From Pseudomonas sp. ATCC 13867 (GTDB taxonomy: Bacteria; Pseudomonadota; Gammaproteobacteria; Pseudomonadales; Pseudomonadaceae): a stretch of 64,000 nucleotides of DNA. The stretch is from the NCBI RefSeq assembly GCF_000349845.1, contig NC_020829.1:4099001-4163000 (forward strand), given 5' to 3'. The position numbers were made by a program, and so were the translations under genes. Within the stretch, counting starts at the first letter, position 1; each line of letters starts with the position of its first letter. Below, piece by piece: positions 38,519 through 47,235 of this stretch. The notes under the pieces are model-generated. The model was not told the origin of the DNA and did no database searches. It was given only the letters and a program-made list of their open reading frames with translations.

Positions 38519-39261
38519 TCGGGGTTGGTCCTTACCTCTTCACGGGCACGGTAGGTGGCATCGTAGATGCGCTCGGCCAGGCGCGAGAACGGCAGGCTCT
38601 GCAACCAGACGGTACCGGTGCCCTTGAGGGTGGTCAGCAACAGGCCCTCGCCGCCGAACAGCATGCTGCGCAGGCCGCCGGCCAGCTGCACGTCGTAGTC
38701 GATGTCATCGGTGAAGGCCACCAGGCAGCCGGTGTCCACCCTCAGCGTCTCGTTCTTCAGCTCGCGGCGGATCACCGTGCCGCCCGCATGGACGAAGACC
38801 AGGCCGTCCCCCTCCAGCTTCTGCAGGATGAAGCCTTCGCCCCCGAAGAAGCCCGCGCCCAGGCGCTTGGCGAAGGCGATGCCGACTTTGGTGCCATAAG
38901 CCGCACAGAGGAACGAGTCCTTCTGGCAGATCAGCTTGCCGCCGACTTCGCCCAAGCGCACCGGCACCACGCTGCCGGGATAGGGTGCGGCGAAGGCAAC
39001 ATGCTGCTTGTCCTGGCTCTCGTTGGTGAAGTGGGTCATGAAGACCGATTCGCCGCTGAACTTGCGCTTGCCGGCGCTCCACAACTTGCCCAGCAGGTTG
39101 GAGTCCGAGCCGTCGCCCATGCGTGCGGCGAAGTGGATGCCGCCGGTCATGTAGTTCATGGCGCCGGCTTCGGCGATCACCGTCTCGCCGGGGTCCAGTT
39201 CGATCTCCACGGTCTGCATGGATTCGCCGAGGATGCGGTAGTCGAGGTCATGGCTGGGCAT
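38515..39261 (-). CDS. AIM24/TIGR00266 family protein
   Basis: A 248-residue beta-rich protein of the AIM24 family (the mitochondrial relative affects inner-membrane organisation; bacterial members have no settled role). Recognisable parts: [78 protein letters not shown] and [17 protein letters not shown], a repeating pattern suggesting a trimeric beta-sandwich. The ATG at 39261 is favoured over an in-frame GTG nine bases upstream because AGGAGT is then correctly spaced. It lies 46 bases after the DUF1704 gene and overlaps the hydrolase gene. Confidence 0.85.
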   Translation of the reverse strand: MPSHDLDYRILGESMQTVEIELDPGETVIAEAGAMNYMTGGIHFAARMGDGSDSNLLGKLWSAGKRKFSGESVFMTHFTNESQDKQHVAFAAPYPGSVVPVRLGEVGGKLICQKDSFLCAAYGTKVGIAFAKRLGAGFFGGEGFILQKLEGDGLVFVHAGGTVIRRELKNETLRVDTGCLVAFTDDIDYDVQLAGGLRSMLFGGEGLLLTTLKGTGTVWLQSLPFSRLAERIYDATYRAREEVRTNPE

Positions 39262-39307
39262 AGCGGGCACTCCTGGCCGCCCGTGCGAATCCGTGCGGGC
39301 GCGCCGT

Positions 39308-40612
39308 TCAGAGGATATTGGCGTAGTCCGCCTCGATGCGGTCGAGGCTCAGGTGGTTGAGGAAGTTGGAGAAGCACATCCACGCCGACAGCGCGTTGAG
39401 GTCGCGGAACTGCGGCGGCAGGTACTTGGGCGGCACCACCAGGCCCTCGTCCACCAGTTGACGCAGGGTGCGCATGTCTTCCAGGGTGGCCTTGCCGCAG
39501 AACAGCAGCGGGATCTGCTCCAGTTTGCCCTTGCGCACGGCGAGCTGGATGTAGTTGTAGATCAGGATGAAACCCTTGAGGTACGACAGGTCCTTGGTGA
39601 ACGGCAGGCCGGCGGGCGTCGAGCCACGGAACACGCGGCTGGAGTTCTGGTAGCTGCTTTCCACGCTGTAGCCCTGCTCGCGGTAGAAGTGGAACACCTC
39701 GAGGAAGTCCGCGCCCTCTTCGGCCATGTGGATGGCGCGGGTGCGGTTGGTGAGCTTGCGCAGGCGCGTCGGGTAGGAGGCGAAGGCGATCACTTCCATC
39801 AGGATCGCCAGGCCCTCCTGGGTCACGGTGGAGGACGGCGGCCCCTTGGCGAGGAAGGTGCAGATCGGCTGGTTGAGCCCGTTGAGGGTGGTGCCGACGT
39901 GCACCAGGCCCTCATGGACTTCCAGTGCGCGCACGTCGCGCTCGTTGAACAGCGCGTCGGCGCGCACCTTGATGTAGTCGGCGCCGGCCGCCGCATCGGC
40001 GACGATACCGTCGGATTCGAAGACGCGGATGGTGTCGTCCTTGTCGTCGAACACCTTGTTCAGGCGCTCCTGCAGCATCGCCACCACTTCCGTGGCGGTG
40101 AGCGTCTTGGGTTCGTCCTTGAGGTCGCCACGGTCGGCGATGTTGTTCAGGTAGTCCGAGAGCATCAGGCCGAGGTCGGCCAGCGTCGGGTCGCCGGCGT
40201 GGAAGGCGTCGGAAGCCGAGCCGTAGAGCTCCTGGGAGATCAGCCCGAAGTCCTGGGTGCCGCGCGCTTCGAGCATGCGGATGACCATGCGGTATTCCTT
40301 GCACATACGCCGCATGATCTGCCCCACCGGGTTGAACTGGCCCAGTTGGCGGGTGATGTCGCGCTCGATGTTCTGGAATTCCTGCTTCTTCGCGCTGCTG
40401 TCGAAGGACAGCGGGCGACCGTCGTAATAGGCGCGGTCGACCTTGGGTGCGTGCTTGCCGCGGCCCTTGAGAAAATCGTCGCGGATGCCGTCATCCCACT
40501 TGATGGCGTCGAGCACGCGGATCGGCGTCTGCGCCTCGACGATGCGGTCGGACAGGCCGCGGATGATCTGCTGGTATTCGGTGGGCGAGGTCTGCTTGCG
40601 GCGCGGCGTCAT
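39308..40612 (-). CDS. DUF1704 'QEGLA' protein, probable zinc metallopeptidase
   Basis: A 434-residue cytoplasmic protein of the family named for flavohemoglobin expression modulation and the QEGLA motif. It contains HEGLVH (His233, Glu234, His238), an HExxxH zinc motif, and QEGLA with Glu266 placed 28 residues later as a likely third ligand. Eukaryotic DUF1704 members (MATCAP, formerly KIAA0895-like) are tubulin tyrosine carboxypeptidases that use this same HExxxH...E arrangement, so this bacterial protein is probably a carboxypeptidase too; that is inference. Its start overlaps the upstream lipoprotein gene (ATGA). Recalled counterpart PA3697. Confidence 0.8.
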   Translation of the reverse strand: MTPRRKQTSPTEYQQIIRGLSDRIVEAQTPIRVLDAIKWDDGIRDDFLKGRGKHAPKVDRAYYDGRPLSFDSSAKKQEFQNIERDITRQLGQFNPVGQIMRRMCKEYRMVIRMLEARGTQDFGLISQELYGSASDAFHAGDPTLADLGLMLSDYLNNIADRGDLKDEPKTLTATEVVAMLQERLNKVFDDKDDTIRVFESDGIVADAAAGADYIKVRADALFNERDVRALEVHEGLVHVGTTLNGLNQPICTFLAKGPPSSTVTQEGLAILMEVIAFASYPTRLRKLTNRTRAIHMAEEGADFLEVFHFYREQGYSVESSYQNSSRVFRGSTPAGLPFTKDLSYLKGFILIYNYIQLAVRKGKLEQIPLLFCGKATLEDMRTLRQLVDEGLVVPPKYLPPQFRDLNALSAWMCFSNFLNHLSLDRIEADYANIL

Positions 40613-41172
40613 TGCCGTTCTCCCGGAGTCACGCGCGAATAGCGCAGGGCTTCGACGAACACGTCCGAGTTGGCCGGGTCGTTCAGGTAGGCGATCACCT
40701 GGGCCAGCGGACTGGTCACCAGGGCACCATCGCCCTGTTCGGTGTCCACCTTCTGTCCTTTCAGCGCACCCTCGCCCATATCCTGCAGGATGCGTTCGAC
40801 ATCCAGGTTATAGATCACCAGCTCGTCCTTGTCGGTGATCTCGAAACCGGCCAGGGCGAAATTGCCGCCCATGCTTTTCGGCAGCCCGGCGGACAGGTAC
40901 CAGCGTTTGCCGTGGTGGGAGACGGTGAAACCGAAGTCGTCGATGCTGTCGGTGTTGTCCTTGCTGTCGATGTAACTGATCGCGCGATAGACGTTGGAAC
41001 CGGACCGGGTGATCTCGAGGAACTGCTCATCGCCGTACTCGTTCACCCGCGACCACTGGCCCAGCAGATGGGCCGGCGCAGCCTCGTTGGCCGGAATCGG
41101 GTCCTTGAACGTCACCAGACAGCCACTGAGCAGGCCGATGCTCAACAGCAGCAGTGCACGCCAGACTTTCAT
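40609..41172 (-). CDS. Lipoprotein of unknown function, first gene of the six-gene operon
   Basis: A 187-residue protein with a lipoprotein signal (MKVWRALLLLSIGLLSGC, Cys18) and a mature part of alternating strands: LLGQWSRVNEYGDEQFLEITR, GFTVSHHGKRWYLSAGLPK and FALAGFEITDKDELVIYNLD. This reads like a lipocalin-type or META-like beta-barrel, though I cannot assign a family. Mature residue 2 is Leu, not Asp, so it is probably sorted to the outer membrane. The ATG at 41172 is preferred over the adjacent GTG because AGGAGG is five bases from it. It leads the operon that ends at the macrodomain gene. Confidence 0.75.
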   Translation of the reverse strand: MKVWRALLLLSIGLLSGCLVTFKDPIPANEAAPAHLLGQWSRVNEYGDEQFLEITRSGSNVYRAISYIDSKDNTDSIDDFGFTVSHHGKRWYLSAGLPKSMGGNFALAGFEITDKDELVIYNLDVERILQDMGEGALKGQKVDTEQGDGALVTSPLAQVIAYLNDPANSDVFVEALRYSRVTPGERQ

Positions 41173-41225
41173 CACGCCCTCCTTAGGTCCGAATGCCTTC
41201 TCATGCGATGCGCGGAGGCGTCCGT

Positions 41226-41253
41226 AGAAAAAACCCCGCCGGCGGGCGGGGTT
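41226..41253 (-). terminator. Terminator of the TetR gene
   Basis: Stem AACCCCGCC/GGCGGGGTT (41232-41240 with 41245-41253) with six T following on the minus strand. It separates the regulator from the six-gene operon. Confidence 0.8.
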
Positions 41254-41268
41254 GCAATGCTGCTGCGG

Positions 41269-42021
41269 CTACAGGCCCATCACCAGGTCGAGATAGCGGC
41301 TAAGGATGGCACGCATTTCGTCGATCTGCAGGTGGTCGGCCCCGTCCAGCAGGCCCTGATACTCCATCTGCAGGATGATGGCCGTCAACACCTTGGCATC
41401 CTGTTCCGGCTGCTTCGAGCCGAGTACTTCGAAGAAATGCACGACGCCGAGGGAGAGAATGCGCCGGTGCCGCTGCGCCAGCGCCATCAGGCTTGGGTTG
41501 AGCAGCGCCTCCTGGCGGAACGCCTGCTCGGCCAGCAGGTGCTCGCGGCGCTCGGTGAGCTGCACCTGCACGTACTTGATCGCCAGCTCGACGATATTGT
41601 CGGTCAGTGCGCGGCGCGCCTGGGGATCGTCCTGGCCGAGGCTCGCGGCCATCGCCTGCAGATCGCCCTCGACGCTGGCCCAGAAGGCCGAGAGCGCCTC
41701 GGCGCTACGTTCGACGAAGAGCGCGAAGGTATCGGTGATGAGGTCCTGGATGTCCTTGAAGTAGTAGGTGGTGGCCGACAGCGGCACACCGGCCTCGGCG
41801 GCCACGGCGCGGTGGCGCACGGCGCGTACGCCGTCGCGGACGATGATCCGCAGCGCGGCGTCGAGGATCGCCTGGCGGCGCTGCTCGCTGCCCTGGCGGC
41901 TGGCCTTGCGGCCCTGATACTGAACACTTTCTGCGATGGCGCTGGCGACTTGCGCGGCGCTGTCTCGCGGGGACACTGGGGTCACTGGCATTACCTCCGG
42001 CGGCGCGGCCTGATGGCGCAT
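41269..42021 (-). CDS. TetR-family transcriptional regulator
   Basis: A TetR regulator of about 250 residues (from the ATG at 42021) with a long N-terminal extension before the DNA-binding domain. The helix-turn-helix lies in RRQAILDAALRIIVRDGVRAVRHRAVAAEAGVPLSATTYYFKD. The ligand domain is rich in helices and ends SRYLDLVMGL. Start choice is uncertain: the ATG at 41991 (MPVTPVSP) has GGAGG but only two bases from it, and an in-frame TTG lies at 42048. It is the same position as about PA3699. Likely autoregulated; its targets may include the six-gene operon downstream, but nothing shows this directly. Confidence 0.8.
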   Translation of the reverse strand: MRHQAAPPEVMPVTPVSPRDSAAQVASAIAESVQYQGRKASRQGSEQRRQAILDAALRIIVRDGVRAVRHRAVAAEAGVPLSATTYYFKDIQDLITDTFALFVERSAEALSAFWASVEGDLQAMAASLGQDDPQARRALTDNIVELAIKYVQVQLTERREHLLAEQAFRQEALLNPSLMALAQRHRRILSLGVVHFFEVLGSKQPEQDAKVLTAIILQMEYQGLLDGADHLQIDEMRAILSRYLDLVMGL

Positions 42022-42150
42022 TGTTCGGGCTTTTCGATAGGGAATCAATCACCGCACGGCGCTGGCATCAATGCGGCAGCACAGGCGCGCGTGGCAGCGC
42101 GGGCGGCGGAAAATCCGGCTTTGGGTGTATGACGTGCTACACGGTGTTCG

Positions 42151-42164
42151 GGCCACTTGTGGCC
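42151..42164. promoter_or_regulatory. 14-bp palindrome upstream of the TetR gene
   Basis: GGCCACTTGTGGCC (42151-42164), flanked by GTGTTCGG and CGTACAC, which extend the symmetry imperfectly. It is the only marked dyad, apart from the REPIN, in the 341-base space 42022-42362 and could be the regulator's operator. Confidence 0.35.
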
Positions 42165-42192
42165 GTACACAGTTCGTCGGAGGGAGCCTCCT

Positions 42193-42275
42193 TGTAGGAG
42201 CGAGCTTGCTCGCGAACGGATTTCCCGGCGGCGTCGGAACTGGGTGGGTTCGCGAGCAAGCTCGCTCCTACGAAA
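42193..42275. repeat. REPIN, family A
   Basis: GTAGGAGCGAGCTTGCTCGCG and its inverted partner CGCGAGCAAGCTCGCTCCTAC, with about 37 bases between. Confidence 0.85.
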
Positions 42276-42317
42276 AGCGTTGTCCGCCGCATGCAGGAAG
42301 CGGCCCCTGGCGCAAAC

Positions 42318-42342
42318 GAAAAAGGCCACCCGAAGGCGGCCT
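42318..42342 (-). terminator. Terminator after lysS
   Basis: Stem AGGCCGCC/GGTGGCCT in minus-strand sense with a TTCG loop (42323-42342, one G-T pair), followed by five T. Confidence 0.8.
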
Positions 42343-42362
42343 CTTTCACCTGTTTCCTGCGC

Positions 42363-43865
42363 TTACGCCTGCGGGCGCATGTGCGGGAACAGGATGACGT
42401 CGCGGATCGACGGCGAGTTGGTCAGCAGCATCACCAGGCGGTCGATGCCGATGCCTTCGCCAGCGGTGGGCGGCATGCCGTATTCGAGCGCGTTGACGAA
42501 GTCGGCGTCGTAGTGCATCGCCTCGTCGTCACCGGCGTCCTTCTCCTTCACCTGCAGCATGAAGCGCTCGGCCTGGTCTTCGGCGTCGTTCAGCTCAGAG
42601 TAGGCGTTGGCGATCTCGCGGCCACCGATGAACAGCTCGAAGCGGTCGGTGACGCTCGGGTCCTGGTCGTTACGACGGGCCAGCGGGGAGACCTCGAACG
42701 GGTACTGGGTGATGAAGTGCGGCTGCTCCAGCTTGTGCTCGACCAGCTCCTCGAAAATCATCACTTGCAGCTTGCCCAGGCCTTCGTGGCCGAGGACCTT
42801 GGCGCCGGCCTTCTTGGCGATCTCGCGGGCCTTGTCGACGTCGTTCAGGTCAGCCGCGGTGAGTTCCGGGTTGTACTTGAGGATGGCGTCGAACACGGAC
42901 AGGCGGGCGAACGGCTCGCCGAAGTGGAAGACCTTGTCGCCGTAGGGCACGTCGGTGCTGCCGAGCACGGCCTGGGCCAGCTCGCGGAACAGTTCCTCGG
43001 TCAGGTCCATGTTGTCTTCGTAGTCGGCGTAGGCCTGGTAGAACTCGAGCATGGTGAACTCGGGGTTGTGCCGGGTCGAAACGCCTTCGTTACGGAAGTT
43101 GCGGTTGATCTCGAAGACCTTCTCGAAGCCACCGACCACCAGGCGCTTGAGGTACAGCTCCGGGGCGATGCGCAGGAACATGGCCATGTCCAGCGCGTTG
43201 TGGTGGGTCTCGAAGGGCTTGGCCGCCGCGCCGCCGGGGATGGTCTGCAGCATCGGGGTTTCCACTTCGAGGAAGCCGCGATCGGACAGGAAGCGACGGA
43301 TATGGGCGATGACCTGGGAACGCACGCGGAAGGTGTGGCGGGTTTCCTCATTGACGATCAGGTCGACGTAGCGCTGGCGATAGCGCTGCTCGGTGTCGGT
43401 CAGGCCGTGGTGCTTGTCCGGCAGCGGGCGCAGGGACTTGGTCAGCAGGCGCACGCTGCTCATGTCGACGTACAGGTCGCCCTTGCCCGAGCGGGCCAGC
43501 ACGCCTTCGGCGCCGATGATGTCGCCCAGGTCCCAGGTCTTCACCTCGGCCAGGGTTTCTTCCGGCAGGGTCTTGCGGTTGACGTAGGCCTGCAGGCGGC
43601 CGCTGCTGTCCTGCAAGACGATGAAGGAACCGCGGTTGAGCATGATGCGACCGGCGACCTTGACCGGGATGGCTGCGGCTTCCAGCTCTTCCTTGGTCTT
43701 GCCTTCGTACTGTTTCTGCAGGTCCGCGAAGTAGGCATCGCGGCGGAAGTCGTTGGGGAAGGCGATGGCCTTGGCTTCACGCACGGCGGCAAGCTTTTCC
43801 TTGCGCTGGGCGATCAGCTTGTTTTCTTCCTGTTGCAGTTCGGTCGGGTCGAGTTGGTCGCTCAT
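42363..43865 (-). CDS. lysS: Lysyl-tRNA synthetase (class II)
   Basis: Charges tRNA-Lys. The 500-residue product has an N-terminal OB-fold anticodon-binding domain ([17 protein letters not shown]) and the class II catalytic core: motif 1 around [17 protein letters not shown], motif 2 [24 protein letters not shown] and motif 3 [15 protein letters not shown]. Ends RPQA. The ATG at 43865 begins [16 protein letters not shown]. Downstream of prfB on the same strand, as is usual (prfB-lysS in many proteobacteria), but here a REPIN sits between the two genes. Confidence 0.96.
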   Translation of the reverse strand: MSDQLDPTELQQEENKLIAQRKEKLAAVREAKAIAFPNDFRRDAYFADLQKQYEGKTKEELEAAAIPVKVAGRIMLNRGSFIVLQDSSGRLQAYVNRKTLPEETLAEVKTWDLGDIIGAEGVLARSGKGDLYVDMSSVRLLTKSLRPLPDKHHGLTDTEQRYRQRYVDLIVNEETRHTFRVRSQVIAHIRRFLSDRGFLEVETPMLQTIPGGAAAKPFETHHNALDMAMFLRIAPELYLKRLVVGGFEKVFEINRNFRNEGVSTRHNPEFTMLEFYQAYADYEDNMDLTEELFRELAQAVLGSTDVPYGDKVFHFGEPFARLSVFDAILKYNPELTAADLNDVDKAREIAKKAGAKVLGHEGLGKLQVMIFEELVEHKLEQPHFITQYPFEVSPLARRNDQDPSVTDRFELFIGGREIANAYSELNDAEDQAERFMLQVKEKDAGDDEAMHYDADFVNALEYGMPPTAGEGIGIDRLVMLLTNSPSIRDVILFPHMRPQA

Positions 43866-43908
43866 GGTCGTTCTATCTGCCTGGCGTCTATTTCAAAAGA
43901 AGGTAACC

Positions 43909-43969
43909 GTAGGAGCGAGCTTGCTCGCGAAGCTCTTCGACGGGTTCGCGAGCAAGCTCGCTCCTACAA
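43909..43969. repeat. REPIN, family A, short-spaced, between prfB and lysS
   Basis: GTAGGAGCGAGCTTGCTCGCGAA and the inverted TTCGCGAGCAAGCTCGCTCCTAC with only about 15 bases between them. Being inside the prfB-lysS unit it would be transcribed and could form a stable hairpin. Confidence 0.85.
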
Positions 43970-43982
43970 GGGGGGCTCTGCG

Positions 43983-45078
43983 TCAGAGCCCTTGTTTGAG
44001 GCTGGCCTCGAGGTACTCGTCCAGGTCGCCGTCGAGCACCTTGTCGCAATCGCTGCGTTCCACGCCGGTACGCAGGTCCTTGATGCGCGACTGGTCGAGC
44101 ACGTAGGAGCGGATCTGGTGGCCCCAGCCGATATCGGACTTGGTGTCTTCCAGCGCCTGCGAGGCGGCGTTGCGTTTCTGCATTTCCTGCTCGTACAACC
44201 GGGCCCGCAGCATCTTCATGGCGGTGTCCTTGTTGGCGTGCTGGGAGCGTTCGTTCTGGCACGCCACCACGGTGTTGGTCGGCACGTGGGTGATACGCAC
44301 CGCGGAGTCGGTGGTGTTCACGTGCTGACCGCCCGCGCCGGAGGAGCGGTAGGTGTCGATGCGCAGGTCGGCCGGGTTGATCTCGATCTCGATGTTGTCG
44401 TCGATTTCCGGCGAGGCGAACACCGCGGTGAACGAGGTGTGGCGACGGTTGCCGGAGTCGAACGGGCTCTTGCGCACCAGACGGTGCACGCCGATCTCGG
44501 TGCGCAGCCAGCCGAAGGCGTACTCGCCCTTGATGTGCACGGTGGCGCCCTTGATGCCGGCGACTTCACCCTCGGAGAGTTCGACGATCTCGGCGTCGAA
44601 GCCGTGCTTGTCGGCCCAGCGCAGGTACATGCGCAGCAGCATGTTGGCCCAGTCCTGGGCTTCGGTGCCGCCGGAGCCGGCCTGGATGTCCAGGTAGGCG
44701 TTGTTCGGGTCCATCTCGCCGCTGAACATGCGGCGGAACTCCAGCTTCTCGAGGATCTCGCGCAGGCGTTCGACTTCGCTGGCGACGTCGTTGACGGCGC
44801 CTTCGTCGTCCTCCTCGACCGCCATGTCCAGCAGGTCGCGCGAATCGGCCAGGCCGCCGGTGAGCTCGTCGAGGGTCTCGACGATCTGCGCCAGGGTGGC
44901 GCGCTCGCGGCCCAGGTTCTGGGCGTATTCGGGGTTGTTCCAGATCGCCGGGTCTTCCAGCTCGCGGTTTACTTCGATCAGACGATCATGTTTCAGATCG
45001 TAGTCAAAGATACCCCCGAATGGACTGGGTGCGGTCGGAGAGGTCCTTGATGCTGTTGAGGATCGGTTGGATTTCCAT
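43983..45078 (-). CDS. prfB: Peptide chain release factor 2 (programmed +1 frameshift)
   Basis: RF2 ends translation at UGA and UAA. The gene starts at ATG 45078 ([20 protein letters not shown]), reads 24 codons, meets an in-frame TGA at 45006-45004 and continues in the +1 frame from 45005, giving 364 residues. The product has the peptidyl-hydrolase motif GGQ (in [17 protein letters not shown]) and the stop-codon-reading SPF-type tripeptide in [14 protein letters not shown]. The in-frame stop is the autoregulatory site, not a mutation. It ends shortly before the REPIN ahead of lysS. Confidence 0.95.
45003..45018 (-). promoter_or_regulatory. prfB recoding (frameshift) signal
   Basis: In minus-strand sense CGGGGG-TAT-CTT-TGA-C: a Shine-Dalgarno-like G run three bases before the slippery CTT-T and the UGA stop followed by C, the standard RF2 feedback element. 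Low RF2 lets the ribosome pause and slip forward by one base. Confidence 0.95.
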
Positions 45079-45158
45079 GACGGGCAACTCTCACGGGTAA
45101 AGGGCGTAGAAAAGCCGGCAAGTATACCCTGATTGAGTGATTTTTCGTCAGCCGATTT

Positions 45159-45185
45159 CGGTTGACGACAAAGCGTCGTCAACCG
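45159..45185 (-). other. Hairpin downstream of wspR
   Basis: An 11-bp perfect stem CGGTTGACGAC/GTCGTCAACCG (45159-45169 with 45175-45185), 12 bases after the wspR stop. It is not directly followed by a T run, although TTTTT occurs on the plus strand at 45141-45145. Probably a weak terminator or 3'-end stabiliser. Confidence 0.5.
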
Positions 45186-45196
45186 ATCAGCACGCC

Positions 45197-46219
45197 TCAG
45201 CCAGCCGCCGGATCGGCGATCCCCACCTGGTTGCGGCCGCCGTGTTTGGCGTTGTAGAGCGCCTGGTCGGCCAGTTCGATCAGTTGGCGATACGGCTGAC
45301 TGGCCTGCGGCGTCAGCGTCGCCACGCCGATGCTGACGGTCAGCGGCGCGCCGGGCTGCGGCAGTTCGTGGGCTATCCCCAGTTCCTGCACCGAGCGTCG
45401 CAGCTTTTCCGCCAGCAGGCGCGCACCGCCCGGCGAGGTACCCGGCAGCACCAGGACGAACTCCTCGCCGCCATAGCGCGCCGGCAGATCCGACGGACGG
45501 CTGCAGCTGGCGCGGATCGCCGTCGCTACCTGGCGCAGCGCCTCATCGCCCTGAACATGGCCGAAGGTGTCGTTGTAGGGTTTGAAGTGGTCCACGTCGA
45601 TCAACAGAATCGACAGCTGGGTCTGCTCGCGCTGGGCACGGCGCCATTCCATTTCCAGGTACTCGTCGAAATGGCGGCGGTTGGACAGCCCGGTCAGGCC
45701 ATCGGAGTTCATCAGCCGCTGCAGCACCAGGTTGGTTTCCAGCAGCTGCTGCTGGCTTTCGCGCAGGGCGCGGTAGGCCTCGTCGCGCTGCAGCAGCGCG
45801 AGGTAGGAGCGCGAGTGGTAGCGGATGCGCGCCACCAGCTCGATGGCATCGGGCAGCTTGACCAGGTAATCGTTGGCGCCGACAGAAAAGGCCGCGCTCT
45901 TCACCGACGGCTCCTCCTTGGTCGACAGGACGATGATCGGGATGTCGCGGGTCGCCACGTTGGCCCGGTACTCGCGCACCAGCGCCAGGCCATCGGCGCC
46001 GGGCATCACCAGGTCCTGGAGAATCACGGTCGGCTTGATCTGGATCGCCACGGCGATCGCCTTCTGCGGGTCGGAGCAGAAGTGGAAGTCGATGTTGGGG
46101 TCGTCCGCCAGGGCGCGGCGCACGGCCTCGCCGATCATCGGCTGGTCATCGACCAACAGCACCATCACGGCGGAATCGCCTGGAGTGGTCACGGGGTAAT
46201 TACTCTGTATCGGGTTCAT
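45197..46219 (-). CDS. wspR: WspR diguanylate cyclase response regulator
   Basis: Output of the Wsp system: phosphorylated WspR clusters and makes cyclic-di-GMP, raising exopolysaccharide and biofilm. The 340-residue product has an N-terminal receiver domain (phosphoacceptor Asp69 in ILQDLVMPG), a helical linker (residues about 140-170) and a GGDEF domain with active GGEEF at 250-254 and inhibitory-site RPSD at 241-244. The ATG at 46219 uses AGGAG that overlaps the wspF stop codon, eight bases between the two genes. Last gene of the operon. Recalled counterpart PA3702. Confidence 0.95.
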   Translation of the reverse strand: MNPIQSNYPVTTPGDSAVMVLLVDDQPMIGEAVRRALADDPNIDFHFCSDPQKAIAVAIQIKPTVILQDLVMPGADGLALVREYRANVATRDIPIIVLSTKEEPSVKSAAFSVGANDYLVKLPDAIELVARIRYHSRSYLALLQRDEAYRALRESQQQLLETNLVLQRLMNSDGLTGLSNRRHFDEYLEMEWRRAQREQTQLSILLIDVDHFKPYNDTFGHVQGDEALRQVATAIRASCSRPSDLPARYGGEEFVLVLPGTSPGGARLLAEKLRRSVQELGIAHELPQPGAPLTVSIGVATLTPQASQPYRQLIELADQALYNAKHGGRNQVGIADPAAG

Positions 46220-46227
46220 GAAAGCTC

Positions 46228-47235
46228 CTAGCCGCAAACCTCGGCAAGACGGCGAGCGATATCGCCCAGCGCACGTATCTCTACGGCGGCGCCGATCGCG
46301 GCTGCGGCCTTGGGCATGCCATAGACAGCGCTGCTGTCCTGATCCTGGGCAAGGGTGAGAAAGCCACGCTCGCGCATGTGCTTGAGCCCTTCGGCGCCGT
46401 CGCGGCCCATGCCGGTGAGCAGCACGCCGACGGCGTCGCCGTTCCAGTTCTCCACCAGGCTGTCGAAGAACACGTCGATGGATGGACGGTAGATATGGCT
46501 GCTCGGCTCGGCGGTGTAGGCCAGCTCGCCGTTCCTGAGCAGACGGATATGGTGATTGGTGCCGGCCAGCAGCACGCAGCCGGGCTGCGGCAGTTCGCCC
46601 TGGCGGGCCAGGCGCACGGGGATGCGCGCCTGGGTCGAGAGCCACTCGGCCATGCCGGCGGCGAACACTTCATCGACGTGCTGCACCACCACGATGGCGG
46701 CGGGGAAACTCGTCGGCAGTTGGCTGAACAGTTCCGCCAGGGCCGCCGGGCCCCCGGCCGAGGAACCGATGGCCACCAGTTGGCGCGCGCCGCTGCCCCG
46801 GCGCAGCGGTTCGATGGTGGCCGGGGGACGTTCATTGCGCGGGGCGTTGAGCCAGGCCAGGTTCTGCAGCTTGCGCAGCAGCGGGCGGGCGGCCTCGTAG
46901 GCATCGCCGCTGCCGATGGCCGGGGTGTTCACCGCGTCCACCGCGCCATAGCCCATCGCATCGAACACCCGGGTCATGTTCTGCTCCAGGTCGACGGTGA
47001 CCACGATGATCGCGCAGGGGCTCTGGGCCATGATCCGGCGGGTGGCCTCGACGCCATCCATCACCGGCATCAGCAGGTCCATCAGCACCGCGTCGGGCTT
47101 CTGCGCGGCGCACATCTCGATGGCTTCCGCGCCGTTGGAGGCTACCCAGACCACCCGGTGCGCCGGCTCGAAGGCCAGCGCGCGGCGCATCGCCTCCACC
47201 GCCAGGGGCATGTCATTGACGATCCCTATCTTCAT
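46228..47235 (-). CDS. wspF: WspF methylesterase (CheB-like)
   Basis: Resets the signalling complex by removing methyl groups from WspA; loss of WspF locks the system on and gives wrinkly, small-colony variants. The 335-residue product has a receiver domain (Asp53 in [13 protein letters not shown]) and a CheB esterase domain with the catalytic Ser in [12 protein letters not shown], His in VVVQHVDE and Asp in [10 protein letters not shown]. All three are intact, so the allele looks functional. The ATG overlaps the wspE stop by four bases (ATGA). Confidence 0.95.
   Translation of the reverse strand: MKIGIVNDMPLAVEAMRRALAFEPAHRVVWVASNGAEAIEMCAAQKPDAVLMDLLMPVMDGVEATRRIMAQSPCAIIVVTVDLEQNMTRVFDAMGYGAVDAVNTPAIGSGDAYEAARPLLRKLQNLAWLNAPRNERPPATIEPLRRGSGARQLVAIGSSAGGPAALAELFSQLPTSFPAAIVVVQHVDEVFAAGMAEWLSTQARIPVRLARQGELPQPGCVLLAGTNHHIRLLRNGELAYTAEPSSHIYRPSIDVFFDSLVENWNGDAVGVLLTGMGRDGAEGLKHMRERGFLTLAQDQDSSAVYGMPKAAAAIGAAVEIRALGDIARRLAEVCG

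Noticed and set aside
45004..45006. In-frame stop early in prfB as evidence of a pseudogene
   Set aside because: Context CTT-TGA-C with an upstream G run is the known programmed frameshift of RF2 genes.
42291..45050. Open frame of 919 codons antisense to lysS and prfB
   Set aside because: Spans two essential genes, the REPIN and the frameshift site on the opposite strand; composition is that of a shadow frame.
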